From CAZKXX01 sp964556705 (GTDB taxonomy: Bacteria > Acidobacteriota > Terriglobia > UBA7540), in contig CAZKXX010000007.1 of the NCBI GenBank assembly GCA_964556705.1, forward strand, positions 1-62,109: 62,109 bases of DNA, given 5' to 3'. Below, piece after piece: positions 18,617 through 27,049 of this stretch. The notes under the pieces were generated by a model. That model was not told the DNA's origin, ran no database searches, and saw only the letters and a program-made list of their open reading frames with translations. Positions within the stretch are counted from its first letter, which is position 1; every line of letters starts with the position of its first letter. A program made the position numbers and the translations under genes.

Positions 18617-19393
18617 ATGTCCAACGATGTTTTGCGGATTGCCGGGAAGGAGTTCCGCTCGCGCCTGATCGTGGGCACGGGAAAGTATCGCAGCCCGCAG
18701 GAGATGGCGCGCGCGCACGAGGCTTCGGGCGCGGAAATCGTCACGGTCGCCGTGCGTCGCGTGAACCTCGACCGCACGAAGGAATCGCTGCTCGACTACA
18801 TTGATCCGAAAAAATACTTCCTCCTTCCGAACACCGCCGGATGCTACTCGGCCGATGAAGCGGTCCGCACGGCGCGCCTGGCGCGCGAAGTGGGGCTCTC
18901 GAACTGGGTGAAGCTGGAAGTGATCGGCGACGAGAAAACGCTCTTCCCCGACAATTTTGAACTCGTGAAAGCGACCGAAACTCTCGTCAAAGAAGGCTTC
19001 GTCGTTCTGCCCTACACGAACGACGACCTGATCGCCGCGCGGCGGCTGATCGACGCCGGGGCCGCGGCCGTCATGCCCCTCGGCGCGCCGATCGGATCGG
19101 GGCTCGGCATCCAGAACCCCGCGAACATCCGCATCCTGCGCGAAATGATTACGAGCGTGCCGCTCATCGTGGACGCCGGAGTTGGCACCGCTTCCGACGC
19201 CGCCATCGCCATGGAGCTCGGCGCCGACGCCGTGCTGATGAATACCGGCATCGCCGCGGCGCAGGACGCCGTCCTCATGGCCGAGGCCATGAAGCACGCC
19301 GTCCTCGCCGGCCGCCAGGCCTACCTCGCCGGCCGCATGCCGAAGAAACTTTATGCGACGGCGTCAAGCCCCCTGGAAGGCGTTGTTCGCTGA
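18617..19393 (+). CDS. thiG: Thiazole synthase
   Basis: The 258-residue TIM-barrel enzyme that builds the thiazole ring of thiamin from DXP, ThiS-thiocarboxylate and dehydroglycine. Family blocks are SRLIVGTGKY, AEIVTVAVRRV, LLPNTAGCYSADEA, WVKLEVIGDEKTLFPD and VDAGVGTASDAAIAMELGADA. The length is standard. AAGGAG lies 6 nt before the ATG at 18617. No thiS, thiH or thiC is adjacent and I see no TPP riboswitch in the leader. Confidence 0.97.
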   Translation: MSNDVLRIAGKEFRSRLIVGTGKYRSPQEMARAHEASGAEIVTVAVRRVNLDRTKESLLDYIDPKKYFLLPNTAGCYSADEAVRTARLAREVGLSNWVKLEVIGDEKTLFPDNFELVKATETLVKEGFVVLPYTNDDLIAARRLIDAGAAAVMPLGAPIGSGLGIQNPANIRILREMITSVPLIVDAGVGTASDAAIAMELGADAVLMNTGIAAAQDAVLMAEAMKHAVLAGRQAYLAGRMPKKLYATASSPLEGVVR

Positions 19394-19397
19394 CGGG

Positions 19398-19423
19398 AAC
19401 CGGGAATCGGGAACCGGGAACCG
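19398..19423. repeat. Left copy of a 26-bp perfect inverted repeat
   Basis: Built of GGGAACC/GGGAATC units, this copy begins 4 bp after the thiG stop. Its exact reverse complement is at 19879-19904, and the pair brackets the four-helix-bundle pseudogene. Confidence 0.85.
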
Positions 19424-19459
19424 TCAAGAAGGTCCGCGGTTCAGCTCGCAACTAGGATT

Positions 19460-19849
19460 TCAGCCTGCCAGGAGGCGAGCTCGCAGGGAGGTCAGCATCT
19501 TGCTGATATCCGTGATGAGGCGAAGCGTGGGTTGGGACTCATCTTCCGAAAGGTATTTCAGACGCAAGGCCAGCATTAGAAGTGTCTCTGTTTCCATGAG
19601 CGACCCTTTGGCGATAGCCAGGAAATTCGCGTAGTCCCTCTTCGATCCGCGGGCGTTCCCTTCCGCAATGTTCGCAGGAACCGAGGCGGCCGAACGAGTT
19701 ATCTACATCGATAGTCGATAGGTCTCTTTGGCAGGGAACTTCTCTGTCAGCTCATAAATTCGCTCTGCCAACTCCATCGCCATTCGCCACACTCGCAGAT
19801 CGCGGTGCGATCTGACCTTTTCGGTTGACGGTTTGCCCTCGCTCGGCAT
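19460..19849 (-). pseudogene. Four-helix-bundle (S23/IVS-type) protein gene with in-frame TAG
   Basis: Read on the minus strand this gives a full-length S23-type four-helix protein of about 129 codons: RDLRVWRMAMELAERIYELT, then SVPANIAEGNARGSKRDYAN, then a last pair of helices ending LRARLLAG. Codon 49 (19703-19705) is TAG exactly where relatives carry Gln in the Y-x-L-[ST]-x-Q-[IM]-x-R motif, so one CAG-to-TAG change explains it. The family is found in 23S rRNA intervening sequences and as free genes; its role is unclear. Everything after the stop stays in frame, which suggests a recent lesion or an assembly error. Confidence 0.85.
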
Positions 19850-19855
19850 CCCCAG

Positions 19856-20215
19856 TCAATCCTGCGGTTCCTGGCTCCCGGTTCCCGGTTCCCGATTCCC
19901 GGTTTCCGGATCTCGCTTCTCCGGCAGCACGTAAATGTACTCCCCCGGCCGCGCCAGCCGCATCTTCTCGCGCGCGAGTTTTTCAATCGCGTCGGGATCG
20001 GACTTGAGGCGCTCGATTTCCTTTTCGAGCCGCGCATTTTCTTCCTGAAGCTGCTGGATTTCCCGCTGAAGGGCTTCGTGCTCGCGCCGCTGGCGTCGCA
20101 GCGCGAGGTAGCCGTGCTCGCCGAACACTTCGTGAACGAGCAGGGCGAAGACGACCAGGATGAGGCCGAGCAGCACGCCGCGGCGGAAGCGGGAGTCTTG
20201 CCACGCGAGCTTCAT
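19856..20215 (-). CDS. ftsB: FtsB/DivIC-type septum formation initiator
   Basis: 119 residues: a short cytoplasmic start, one membrane helix (GVLLGLILVVFALLVHEVF), then a coiled coil (about residues 40-75) and the conserved DPDAIEKLAREKMRLARPGE. It should join the divisome FtsQLB-type complex. Its ATG overlaps the stop of the upstream hexomutase gene (ATGA), fixing the start. The last 19 residues (101-119, Glu/Pro/Gly-rich) are translated from the 26-bp repeat at 19879-19904, so the tail is not native to the family. Confidence 0.88.
   Translation of the reverse strand: MKLAWQDSRFRRGVLLGLILVVFALLVHEVFGEHGYLALRRQRREHEALQREIQQLQEENARLEKEIERLKSDPDAIEKLAREKMRLARPGEYIYVLPEKRDPETGNREPGTGSQEPQD
19879..19904. 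repeat. Right copy of the 26-bp perfect inverted repeat
   Basis: Exact reverse complement of 19398-19423. This copy lies inside the 3' end of ftsB and encodes part of its C-terminal tail. Confidence 0.85.
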
Positions 20216-21627
20216 GCGTTCTCGATGAATTCCCGCGCCGCCTTCGTCAGGCGGTCGCGTTCGGCTTCCGAGGAAGCTTCGCAATAGAGCCGCACCACGG
20301 GCTCCGTGCCCGAGGGCCGCATCAGCACCCACGAGCCGTCGTCCAGAATCATTTTCAAGCCGTCGGCGCGATTGATCTTCGCAACCTTGCGTGAATCAAA
20401 CTTGTCGTAATCGCGCTTGAGCTTTTCGCCGAGCTTCTTCTGCACCTCGGGCTTGAGGTGCAGGTTGACGCGCACGGGGTAGAACGCGCCCACTTTCCTG
20501 AAGAGGTCTTCGAGTTGCTGCCTCACCGACCGCCCGCGCCGCGCCACGGCTTCGGCGACCAGCAGGCAGGCGAGCACGCCATCCTTTTCCGGCAGGTGGC
20601 CGCGGATCGAAAGCCCCGCGCTCTCTTCCCCGCCCAGCGCGATCTTGTCCTGCTTGATGAGTTCGCCGACGTATTTGAATCCTACCGGCGTTTCAAAGAG
20701 CGGCACGCCGTGGTGTTTGGCGACGGCATCCATCAGGTGAGTCGTCGCGACGCTCCGCCCGATTCCGCCCGGGACTTTCTTCACCTCGATGAGGTAATCG
20801 GCCAGCAGGGCCAGGACGTAGTTCGGCTGGACCCACGTGCCGTCGGCGTCCACCACGCCGAAGCGGTCCGCGTCGCCGTCCGTGGAAAGCCCGACGTCGT
20901 ATTTCTTTTCGCAGACCAGCTGAATCAAGTCCGCCAGGTTCTGCTCGCTCGGCTCGGGCCCGGCGCCGGAAAACATCACGTCGCGAAAATCGTGGATCGT
21001 CGTGACGTTCGCGCCCGCTTCGACGAGCAGATCGTTCAGATAGCCGCGCGCCGTGCCGTAGAGCGGATCGTAGGCAATTTTCAGTCTCGATTCCGCGATA
21101 GCCTTCAAATCCACCTTGGCGCGAAGGGTTTCGAGGTAAGCGGGGCGCGGGTCGGCCGGATGGCGCAGGGGCGCGGCAAATTTCGGCCCTTTGACGGAAA
21201 ACTCGCCGTCGAGAATCCGCCGCACCAGGCTTTCGATTTCCTTTGTCACTTCCGGCAGCGCGGGCGCGCCGTCCGCGGAAGAAAATTTCAGCCCGTGGTA
21301 TTCAGCGGGATTGTGGCTGGCGGTCATGTTGATGCCGCCGTCGTGCCGCCGGTGGAGGATTTCGTGCGAAATGGCGGGCGTGGGATCGGGCCGCGAGCAG
21401 CCGAAGACTTCCAGGCCGTGCGAGGCGAGCGTCTCGGCGGCGGCGTCCGCAAATCGTTCGGACATGAACCGCGTGTCGTAGCCGACGATCACGTGCGGCC
21501 GGCCTTTTTTCGCCAGCAGGTGATGGGCAATCGCCGCCGCAGCCAGGCGCACGTTCTCGACCGTGAAATCATCGGCGATGATGCCGCGCCAGCCCGAGGT
21601 GCCGAATTTTATCGGGTTGTCCGCCAT
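20212..21627 (-). CDS. Phosphoglucomutase/phosphomannomutase
   Basis: A 471-residue alpha-D-phosphohexomutase that interconverts hexose 1- and 6-phosphates for envelope sugars or storage. All four functional loops are present: the phosphoserine loop TASHNPAEYHG, the metal loop DGDADRFG, the sugar loop GGEESAG and the phosphate loop RPSGTEPVVR. The N-terminus IKFGTSGWRGII is typical. The ATG at 21627 is the family start; a longer open frame upstream runs into the divergent cutA leader. It overlaps ftsB by 4 bp, so the two are translationally coupled. Confidence 0.95.
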   Translation of the reverse strand: MADNPIKFGTSGWRGIIADDFTVENVRLAAAAIAHHLLAKKGRPHVIVGYDTRFMSERFADAAAETLASHGLEVFGCSRPDPTPAISHEILHRRHDGGINMTASHNPAEYHGLKFSSADGAPALPEVTKEIESLVRRILDGEFSVKGPKFAAPLRHPADPRPAYLETLRAKVDLKAIAESRLKIAYDPLYGTARGYLNDLLVEAGANVTTIHDFRDVMFSGAGPEPSEQNLADLIQLVCEKKYDVGLSTDGDADRFGVVDADGTWVQPNYVLALLADYLIEVKKVPGGIGRSVATTHLMDAVAKHHGVPLFETPVGFKYVGELIKQDKIALGGEESAGLSIRGHLPEKDGVLACLLVAEAVARRGRSVRQQLEDLFRKVGAFYPVRVNLHLKPEVQKKLGEKLKRDYDKFDSRKVAKINRADGLKMILDDGSWVLMRPSGTEPVVRLYCEASSEAERDRLTKAAREFIENA

Positions 21628-21694
21628 GCGGCGGCTATTGTATCTTTGGCCGAGCGTCCCTCGCAACCGCCCGAACTTCCTGGAAGGAGGCCTC

Positions 21695-22033
21695 GTGACC
21701 GACAAAATCGTGATTCTCGTTACCGCCGCGAGCCGCCGCGAGTGCCGCAAGATCGCCCGCCATCTGATCGAAGCGCGCCTCGCCGCCTGCGTCAACATCA
21801 CGCAGCCCATCGAATCGCTCTATCGCTGGGAAGGCAAAATCGCCGATGACGACGAATTCCTCATGCTCATCAAGAGCACGCGCGAGCTCTTCCCGAAAAT
21901 CAAAAAGGAAATTTCCCGGATTCACAGCTATCATACGCCGGAGATTATCTGCCTGCCGATCATCGACGGATCGCGGAATTACCTCCAGTGGGTGACCGAC
22001 TCGCTGAAAAAGACCCCCGGTGAGCGCGGCTGA
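21695..22033 (+). CDS. cutA: Divalent-cation tolerance protein CutA
   Basis: 112 residues with the CutA fold: ILVTAASRRECRKIARHLIE, RLAACVNITQPIESLYRWEGKI and YHTPEIICLPI. It forms a trimer and is linked to copper tolerance, though its true role is debated. The GTG start is preceded by AAGGAGG at 4 nt. It is divergent from the hexomutase gene. Confidence 0.95.
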   Translation: MTDKIVILVTAASRRECRKIARHLIEARLAACVNITQPIESLYRWEGKIADDDEFLMLIKSTRELFPKIKKEISRIHSYHTPEIICLPIIDGSRNYLQWVTDSLKKTPGERG

Positions 22034-22296
22034 GCGCCCGGCAGTCGCGCCCGCGCCTTCCTCGGTCGCAGCCTCGCCACGCCCCATCCACAGATTTCGC
22101 AGATTGCGCCGATTTTGTCCCACCGGCATAGGCCGAGAAATTGTCCGAACCTCGCAGGCGAAACGCACGACAGGCATAGCAGAAGCCCGGATGGAAGCAT
22201 CTGTAACTTTCTTCAATCCAATAGGTTACGGACAGGATGCGGAAACAAAGCCAACCGTTTGCCGATGTGAATCGAAGCTGCGTTCGCAGTGACTTT

Positions 22297-24645
22297 TCAG
22301 AACTGCACGAGGTAGGAAAACTTGACGAAAAACTGTTTCGCGTCGGTCAGCATATTGTTCGTGCGGCGCAATTGGCTGCCTGCCGGCTCGGTGAGCAGCT
22401 CCAGGTTCTGCCGGTTGCCGTTATAGCCGATGTAGAGTGCCGTCCAGGGATTGACGAGGTAGGTGAAGAGGAAGTCGGCGTTGAAATTCTTCCGCCTTTC
22501 AAGCGCCGTGGACTGGGGATTCGGAAGGATGGCGTTGTACTGGAGGATGACGCGCAGCGAGAGTTCCTTGGAAAACTGCCAGCCGATTTTGGAGCGCGCG
22601 ATGTGATTGTTGAAGACGTTCGCGCCCGTCGCGCGGTCGCCCAGCCGTTCGAGCAGGTAGGTGTTTTCGACTCGCAGCGGATTGATGGGCCGGATGAGCA
22701 GCGTCGCGGTCGAGCGCGTCAGGCGCGCCAGCGACGGCTCCTGCCCATCGGGGGGAACGAAGTTCAACGCGTTGCCGCGCGAGAACTCGCCGCGAAAGTT
22801 GAACGAGTGCGAAAGATTGGTCTCGAAAAAAACTCCCTTGCGCTGGCGCAGAAAATCGCGGTTCTCCGGCAAGCCCGCGAAGTCCTGCGGCCGGAGCACT
22901 TCGCGGTCCGCCGAGTAGAACAGTTCGAGCATCGTCTCGCCCGTCATCTCGACGCTCAGGCTGTAGTCCTGGAACATATCGAGCCGCGTGCCGCTGTGGT
23001 CCCAGATTGGATTCAGGACCACGTTCGGCCCCCAGGAAATCAGCCGCTTCCCTTCCGGCCGGAAACGGTACAGGACGACCTGGCTGACGCTGCGGACGTC
23101 GGTGCGCAGCGGCGGCCGGACAATCGTGCGCCCGCCGCGGAGGGGCCGCTGCACCACTTCTTCGGTGAGGAAGCCGGTCTCGGTAAAGAATCCCGGGCTG
23201 CGGTCATTGAACTCGAAGTTCGAAAAGAGCTGGCGGCCTTCGTGCCGCAACTCGGCCTTGTAGGCCGGTCCGGCGATGCGCCGGCCGTCGAGGAACTGGG
23301 TGGCGCTCGCGACGCCCTGAAGCGTGGCAATCCATTTCGGCGAAAGCTTCAGTCGCGCGTCACCTCCGCCCACGCGGTTCGTGCTGCCGGCAAATTCGCG
23401 GTCGGTGTAGATCGCCCCCACCAGCGACTCTTTCCCCAAATCGCGGCTGACGCGCACAATGCCGAAGCGCGCCCGCTTGCCGAAGACCGGGTCGCTCGGC
23501 GCCACGGTCTTGCCGGGCGCTTCGTCGTCGGCCGCCAGAGCGCCGATGGCGTACGGCCCCTTCTTCCCCGTCAGCCGCACGCCGAATTGCGGGTCGGCGA
23601 TGCGGCGGGAGAAGAACAGGTTGATGGGGGTCTCGAAATAGCTCGGCTGCTCGAGGAAAAACGGGCGCTTTTCAGGAAAGAAAACCTCGAACCGGCGGTT
23701 GATGGTCACCTGCGGCTCGTCGGACTCGACCTGGCTGAAATCCGGGTTTACGGCCACGTCAAGCGCGAAGCTGTCTTTCAGGACGAACTTGGCGTCGAGT
23801 CCGCCGTCGACCTCCGCCTTGTCGCTCACGAAGCGGGGCGCGACGGGGTCGCGCGTATCGAGCGCGCGGAAGGAGCGCAGGAAACCGTAGGGAATCAACT
23901 GGATGTTGCGGCCCGGGGAGATGTCGCGGATGCCCGTCATCGCCGCCGCCTGGTTGATGCGCCCCTGGATGCGCGTCGAGGCGTGCGGCCAGGTGGCCGA
24001 CTCGTTCGAGCGGGGAATCCAGCGGACGAAGATGAGGCCCCAGGTCTGCTCGGGCGCCGTCGGAAAGCGCAGGCTTTTGAAGGGAACGGCAATCCAGACG
24101 ACGAAGCCTTCGTCGGTCCGCCGGCCGCGCGACTGCCAGACCGAGTCCCACGAACGGTCGTACTGCGCCGTGCGGCCTTCGGTCCACAGCCCGTCCATCT
24201 GGTAGCCGAACGGATTCACCGTGAAGACGTAGGCGCGGCGCTGGTCGTTGAACGTGTCGAGAAACAGGTCCACGCGCTCGTCGCCGTAGAGGATGTCGCG
24301 CGGCGCGTGCCGGGCGCGGACCTTGTTCGGCTCGGAATCGAAGCAGACGAAGAGGGTGTAGAGGTTTTCGTCGTCGTAGCCGAGATAGACCTCGGTGCGC
24401 TGCGTCGAAGGCGCGCCGTCGCTCGGCAGGCGCTGGATGAAGCCCTCAACCTTCGCGAGCTTCCCTTCCCATTCGGCGCTGGGCTTCATTTCCAGAAAAT
24501 CTTCGAGCGCGGGAGGTTTGGAAACGCGAGGGATTTCGACAACCGGCCGCGGCCGGTCGTTTTGAGCCGCAAGCACTACGCTCGACGCAGCGTGGAAACC
24601 GATGAGGCAGAGGATGAGTCCAGAAACCAGAGCCGACGAGCGCAT
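22297..24645 (-). CDS. DUF5916 outer-membrane protein with N-terminal CBM9-like domain
   Basis: 782 residues. A signal peptide (LILCLIGFHAASSVVLA) is followed by a carbohydrate-binding CBM9-like domain (about residues 60-230, with VYLGYDDENLYTLFVCFD and DERVDLFLDT). The DUF5916 beta-barrel fills the rest, including DVAVNPDFSQVESDEPQV and FFPEKRPFFLEQ, the best known block of the family. The last residue is Phe, as expected for a barrel. Substrate is unknown; sugars or polymers are plausible from the N-domain. Confidence 0.9.
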   Translation of the reverse strand: MRSSALVSGLILCLIGFHAASSVVLAAQNDRPRPVVEIPRVSKPPALEDFLEMKPSAEWEGKLAKVEGFIQRLPSDGAPSTQRTEVYLGYDDENLYTLFVCFDSEPNKVRARHAPRDILYGDERVDLFLDTFNDQRRAYVFTVNPFGYQMDGLWTEGRTAQYDRSWDSVWQSRGRRTDEGFVVWIAVPFKSLRFPTAPEQTWGLIFVRWIPRSNESATWPHASTRIQGRINQAAAMTGIRDISPGRNIQLIPYGFLRSFRALDTRDPVAPRFVSDKAEVDGGLDAKFVLKDSFALDVAVNPDFSQVESDEPQVTINRRFEVFFPEKRPFFLEQPSYFETPINLFFSRRIADPQFGVRLTGKKGPYAIGALAADDEAPGKTVAPSDPVFGKRARFGIVRVSRDLGKESLVGAIYTDREFAGSTNRVGGGDARLKLSPKWIATLQGVASATQFLDGRRIAGPAYKAELRHEGRQLFSNFEFNDRSPGFFTETGFLTEEVVQRPLRGGRTIVRPPLRTDVRSVSQVVLYRFRPEGKRLISWGPNVVLNPIWDHSGTRLDMFQDYSLSVEMTGETMLELFYSADREVLRPQDFAGLPENRDFLRQRKGVFFETNLSHSFNFRGEFSRGNALNFVPPDGQEPSLARLTRSTATLLIRPINPLRVENTYLLERLGDRATGANVFNNHIARSKIGWQFSKELSLRVILQYNAILPNPQSTALERRKNFNADFLFTYLVNPWTALYIGYNGNRQNLELLTEPAGSQLRRTNNMLTDAKQFFVKFSYLVQF

Positions 24646-24873
24646 GAAGCAGCAAGTTTAGCACGTGGCGGTTCGCTTCCGGCGGCGTTCGCCGCGCGGA
24701 AAGGGAGGACTTTCGGACTTCGTGCTCCCAGGCGATTCGAAACTCGACTGCGCGAGAATGTTATCCCCGCGAAAGCGTGGATCCAGAGCAGTGTCATCGG
24801 GGCGGCGAGCAGGAAATCTTGGTCCCGCCCAGCGGACTCAGACTGACACGGTCAACGCGATTTCAGCGGCCTG

Positions 24874-26013
24874 CTAAATCTCCCCCAGCGCCTGGTCGAG
24901 GTCGGCGACCAAGTCTTCGACGTCCTCGATACCCACCGAAATACGCACCAGACCGTCGGTGATGCCGAGCTTCTCGCGCTCTTCGCGCGGCACGCTGGCG
25001 TGGGTCATGGTGGCGGGGTGCGAGATGAGGGTTTCGACGCCCCCCAGGCTTTCGGCCAGCGCGCAAAGGCGGACCGACTTGAGGACCGCGGCGGCGTTGG
25101 CGAGCGAGCCGGTCTCGAACGCCAGCATGCCGCCGAATCCCGTCATCTGCTTCTTCGCAAGTTCGTGCTGAGGGTGGGTCGCGAGACCGGGATAGTAAAC
25201 CTTCTTGACTTTGGAATGCGACGAGAGAAAACGCGCAATCGCCAGCCCGTTCTGGTTGTGGCGCTCCATGCGCACGGCGAGCGTCTTGACTCCGCGCAGC
25301 ACCAGCCAGCTATCGAACGGCCCGAGGATGGCTCCCGCGGCGTTCTGAATGAATTTGAGGCGCTCGTAAAGCTCGCTGTCATTCAGAACCACAGCCCCGC
25401 CCACGCCGTCGCTGTGGCCGTTCAGGTATTTCGTGGTGCTGTGGATGACGATGTCGGCGCCGAACTCGATCGGCCGCTGGAAGTAAGGGCTCATGAAGGT
25501 GTTATCCACGGCGACGAGCATTTTGCGCGCGTGGGCGAGCTCGGCCGCGGCGGCGAGGTCGGTGATTTCCATCAGCGGGTTGGTCGGCGTCTCGATGAAA
25601 AGCAGCCGCGTGTTCGGCCGGAGGGCGCGTTCGATTTCCACGAGGCGCGCCGTATCCACGTAGCTGAACTCGAGGCCGAACTTCGTGAGAATCTTGTCAA
25701 ACAGACGGAACGTTCCGCCATAAACGTTCCGGCCCACGACGACGTGGTCGCCGGCCTTGAAAAGCGTCAGGACGGCCTGCGTCGCGGCCATCCCGGAGGC
25801 AAACGCCAGGCCGAAGCGGCCGCGCTCGAGCACGGCGAGGTTCTTTTCGAGCGCGCTGCGCGTGGGGTTCGATGTCCGCGCGTACTCGTAGCCCTTGTGT
25901 TTGCCGAGCTCTTCCTGGACGAAGGTGGAAGTCTGGTAGATCGGCGTGATGATGGCGCCCGTGGAAGGATCGGGCTGCTGTCCGGCATGGATGGCGTCAG
26001 TGGAAAATCCCAT
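24874..26013 (-). CDS. metB: Cystathionine gamma-synthase/lyase-type PLP enzyme
   Basis: 379 residues of the Cys/Met-metabolism PLP family. Visible blocks are YEYARTSNPTR, FASGMAATQAVL, FIETPTNPLMEI and the PLP lysine in HSTTKYLNGHSD, with SLGGVETLISHPATMTH near the end. Length suits cystathionine gamma-synthase (MetB) or the beta/gamma-lyase MccB; the two cannot be told apart safely. No SAM riboswitch is seen upstream. Confidence 0.9.
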   Translation of the reverse strand: MGFSTDAIHAGQQPDPSTGAIITPIYQTSTFVQEELGKHKGYEYARTSNPTRSALEKNLAVLERGRFGLAFASGMAATQAVLTLFKAGDHVVVGRNVYGGTFRLFDKILTKFGLEFSYVDTARLVEIERALRPNTRLLFIETPTNPLMEITDLAAAAELAHARKMLVAVDNTFMSPYFQRPIEFGADIVIHSTTKYLNGHSDGVGGAVVLNDSELYERLKFIQNAAGAILGPFDSWLVLRGVKTLAVRMERHNQNGLAIARFLSSHSKVKKVYYPGLATHPQHELAKKQMTGFGGMLAFETGSLANAAAVLKSVRLCALAESLGGVETLISHPATMTHASVPREEREKLGITDGLVRISVGIEDVEDLVADLDQALGEI

Positions 26014-26124
26014 ATGACCTTTCCGGGACCGTCAGGATCCCTTTGGCGCAAAAGAGTTTGCCCGGCGAAGTTAACGGAGGCGCAGCGGCGAGTCAACCAC
26101 GGGCATCCCGCCGCCACGAGGATT

Positions 26125-26153
26125 CATCTTTCCGGAAGACGGTCTGGTATAAT
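26125..26153 (+). promoter_or_regulatory. Extended -10 promoter upstream of the small secreted protein
   Basis: A consensus TATAAT at 26148-26153 preceded by TGG gives an extended -10. The -35 place (CATCTT) is weak, which is normal for this promoter type. The start codon is 39 bp further on. Confidence 0.6.
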
Positions 26154-26192
26154 TGCAGGGCGCCTTTTCCCTCGCGAGCACAGGAGAGTCTG

Positions 26193-26594
26193 ATGCGAAG
26201 GTCACTCGGCAATTTCGTGCAGATCAGCGCCATCCCGCTGTTCATCGCCGTTCTGGTCCTCGGCGCGGCTGCCGGACCGGCGCGCGCCGAGAGGTCCGCT
26301 CTGGCCGACGTGAACATCGTCGTCAAGGAAGCGGACACCGGCGAACCGATTCCGAACGCCCAGATCACCGTGCAGTTCCGCGAAAATCCCGGCAAACTGA
26401 AGCGCGCCCGGACTATCACAATGACCGCCAAGACCAACGCCCAGGGCAAATGCAAAGTGCCGCTGGTCCCCAAAGGCACGATTCGCCTGCTCATCACCGC
26501 CGAAAGGCGGCAGTCGTTCGGCCGCGAGTTTGAGATCGAGGAAGACGAACCCGTCATTGAAGTCACGCTGCGCCGGCCGCAACCTCTTCTCTAA
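26193..26594 (+). CDS. Secreted carboxypeptidase-regulatory-like domain protein
   Basis: 133 residues. A signal peptide (AIPLFIAVLVLGAAAGPARA) precedes one beta-sandwich of the CarboxypepD_reg/TonB-plug type: VNIVVKEADTGEPIPNAQITVQF, then TNAQGKCKVPLVPKGTIRLLI. Such domains are common in Acidobacteriota and Bacteroidota and probably aid binding or folding outside the membrane. CAGGAGAG lies 6 nt before the ATG. No enzymatic function is implied. Confidence 0.85.
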   Translation: MRRSLGNFVQISAIPLFIAVLVLGAAAGPARAERSALADVNIVVKEADTGEPIPNAQITVQFRENPGKLKRARTITMTAKTNAQGKCKVPLVPKGTIRLLITAERRQSFGREFEIEEDEPVIEVTLRRPQPLL

Positions 26595-27049
26595 CCGCTT
26601 CCCGGCCGCCAAGTCACCGCTGAAATGACATTTGTCCGCTTCGCACGCAGCGACCGGCTCGGTTGAGCGCCGCTGTCGTCCCGATTTTCTCCCGAAACGA
26701 AAGACGACTCCGAGTTTGGAAGGTGTCGTGCCCTGCGCGCGCCCTCCGAAATGGATTCGAGTCGTCGCTTGTTAAGCGAATGCTACAGATTGGTGCAAAG
26801 AGTTAAAACCCGTTGCGAACTGAAGCCTTATCGAGCGGTGGAAAGGGATTTTCCACAAATTTTTCAACAGAACTGTTGAAAAGTTGTTTTGCCGTTTAAG
26901 AAACGCGACGGCGACGATGCTCCGCGGAAAAATCTGAAGCCAGCGCGTCACTTCGGAGACCGCTGAAAATCTCAGCGAGAACTTCAAGCGGCCGCGCGGA
27001 ACTGATTGACGCGCAAGACTGGAATGCGCGCACGGGCCGATGGCGCGCT
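26595..27049. other. Gene-free region, AT-rich in the middle
   Basis: 455 bases with no believable gene on either strand, lying between two convergent genes. The middle (about 26770-26900) is clearly richer in A and T than its surroundings and holds two adjacent dyads with DnaA-box-like words, described separately. Confidence 0.6.
26837..26882. promoter_or_regulatory. DnaA-box-like sites in two adjacent inverted repeats
   Basis: GTGGAAA (26838-26844) and TTTCCAC (26850-26856) form one dyad; the second half contains TTTTCCACA (26849-26857), a match to TTWTNCACA. Next to it TTTTCAACAG and CTGTTGAAAA (26861-26870, 26873-26882) form a perfect 10-bp dyad with a 2-nt centre; each half is one base off the DnaA box. 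No dnaA, dnaN or gidA gene is near. Confidence 0.5.

Noticed and set aside
18512..18777. Upstream extension of the DUF1080 lipoprotein frame
   Set aside because: It would overlap the divergent thiG leader and start, and would bury the clear signal peptide and lipobox that begins at 18510.
22237..24846. Very long plus-strand open frame (over 850 codons)
   Set aside because: It is the antisense shadow of the DUF5916 gene in GC-rich DNA: no domain, signal or sensible start is seen.
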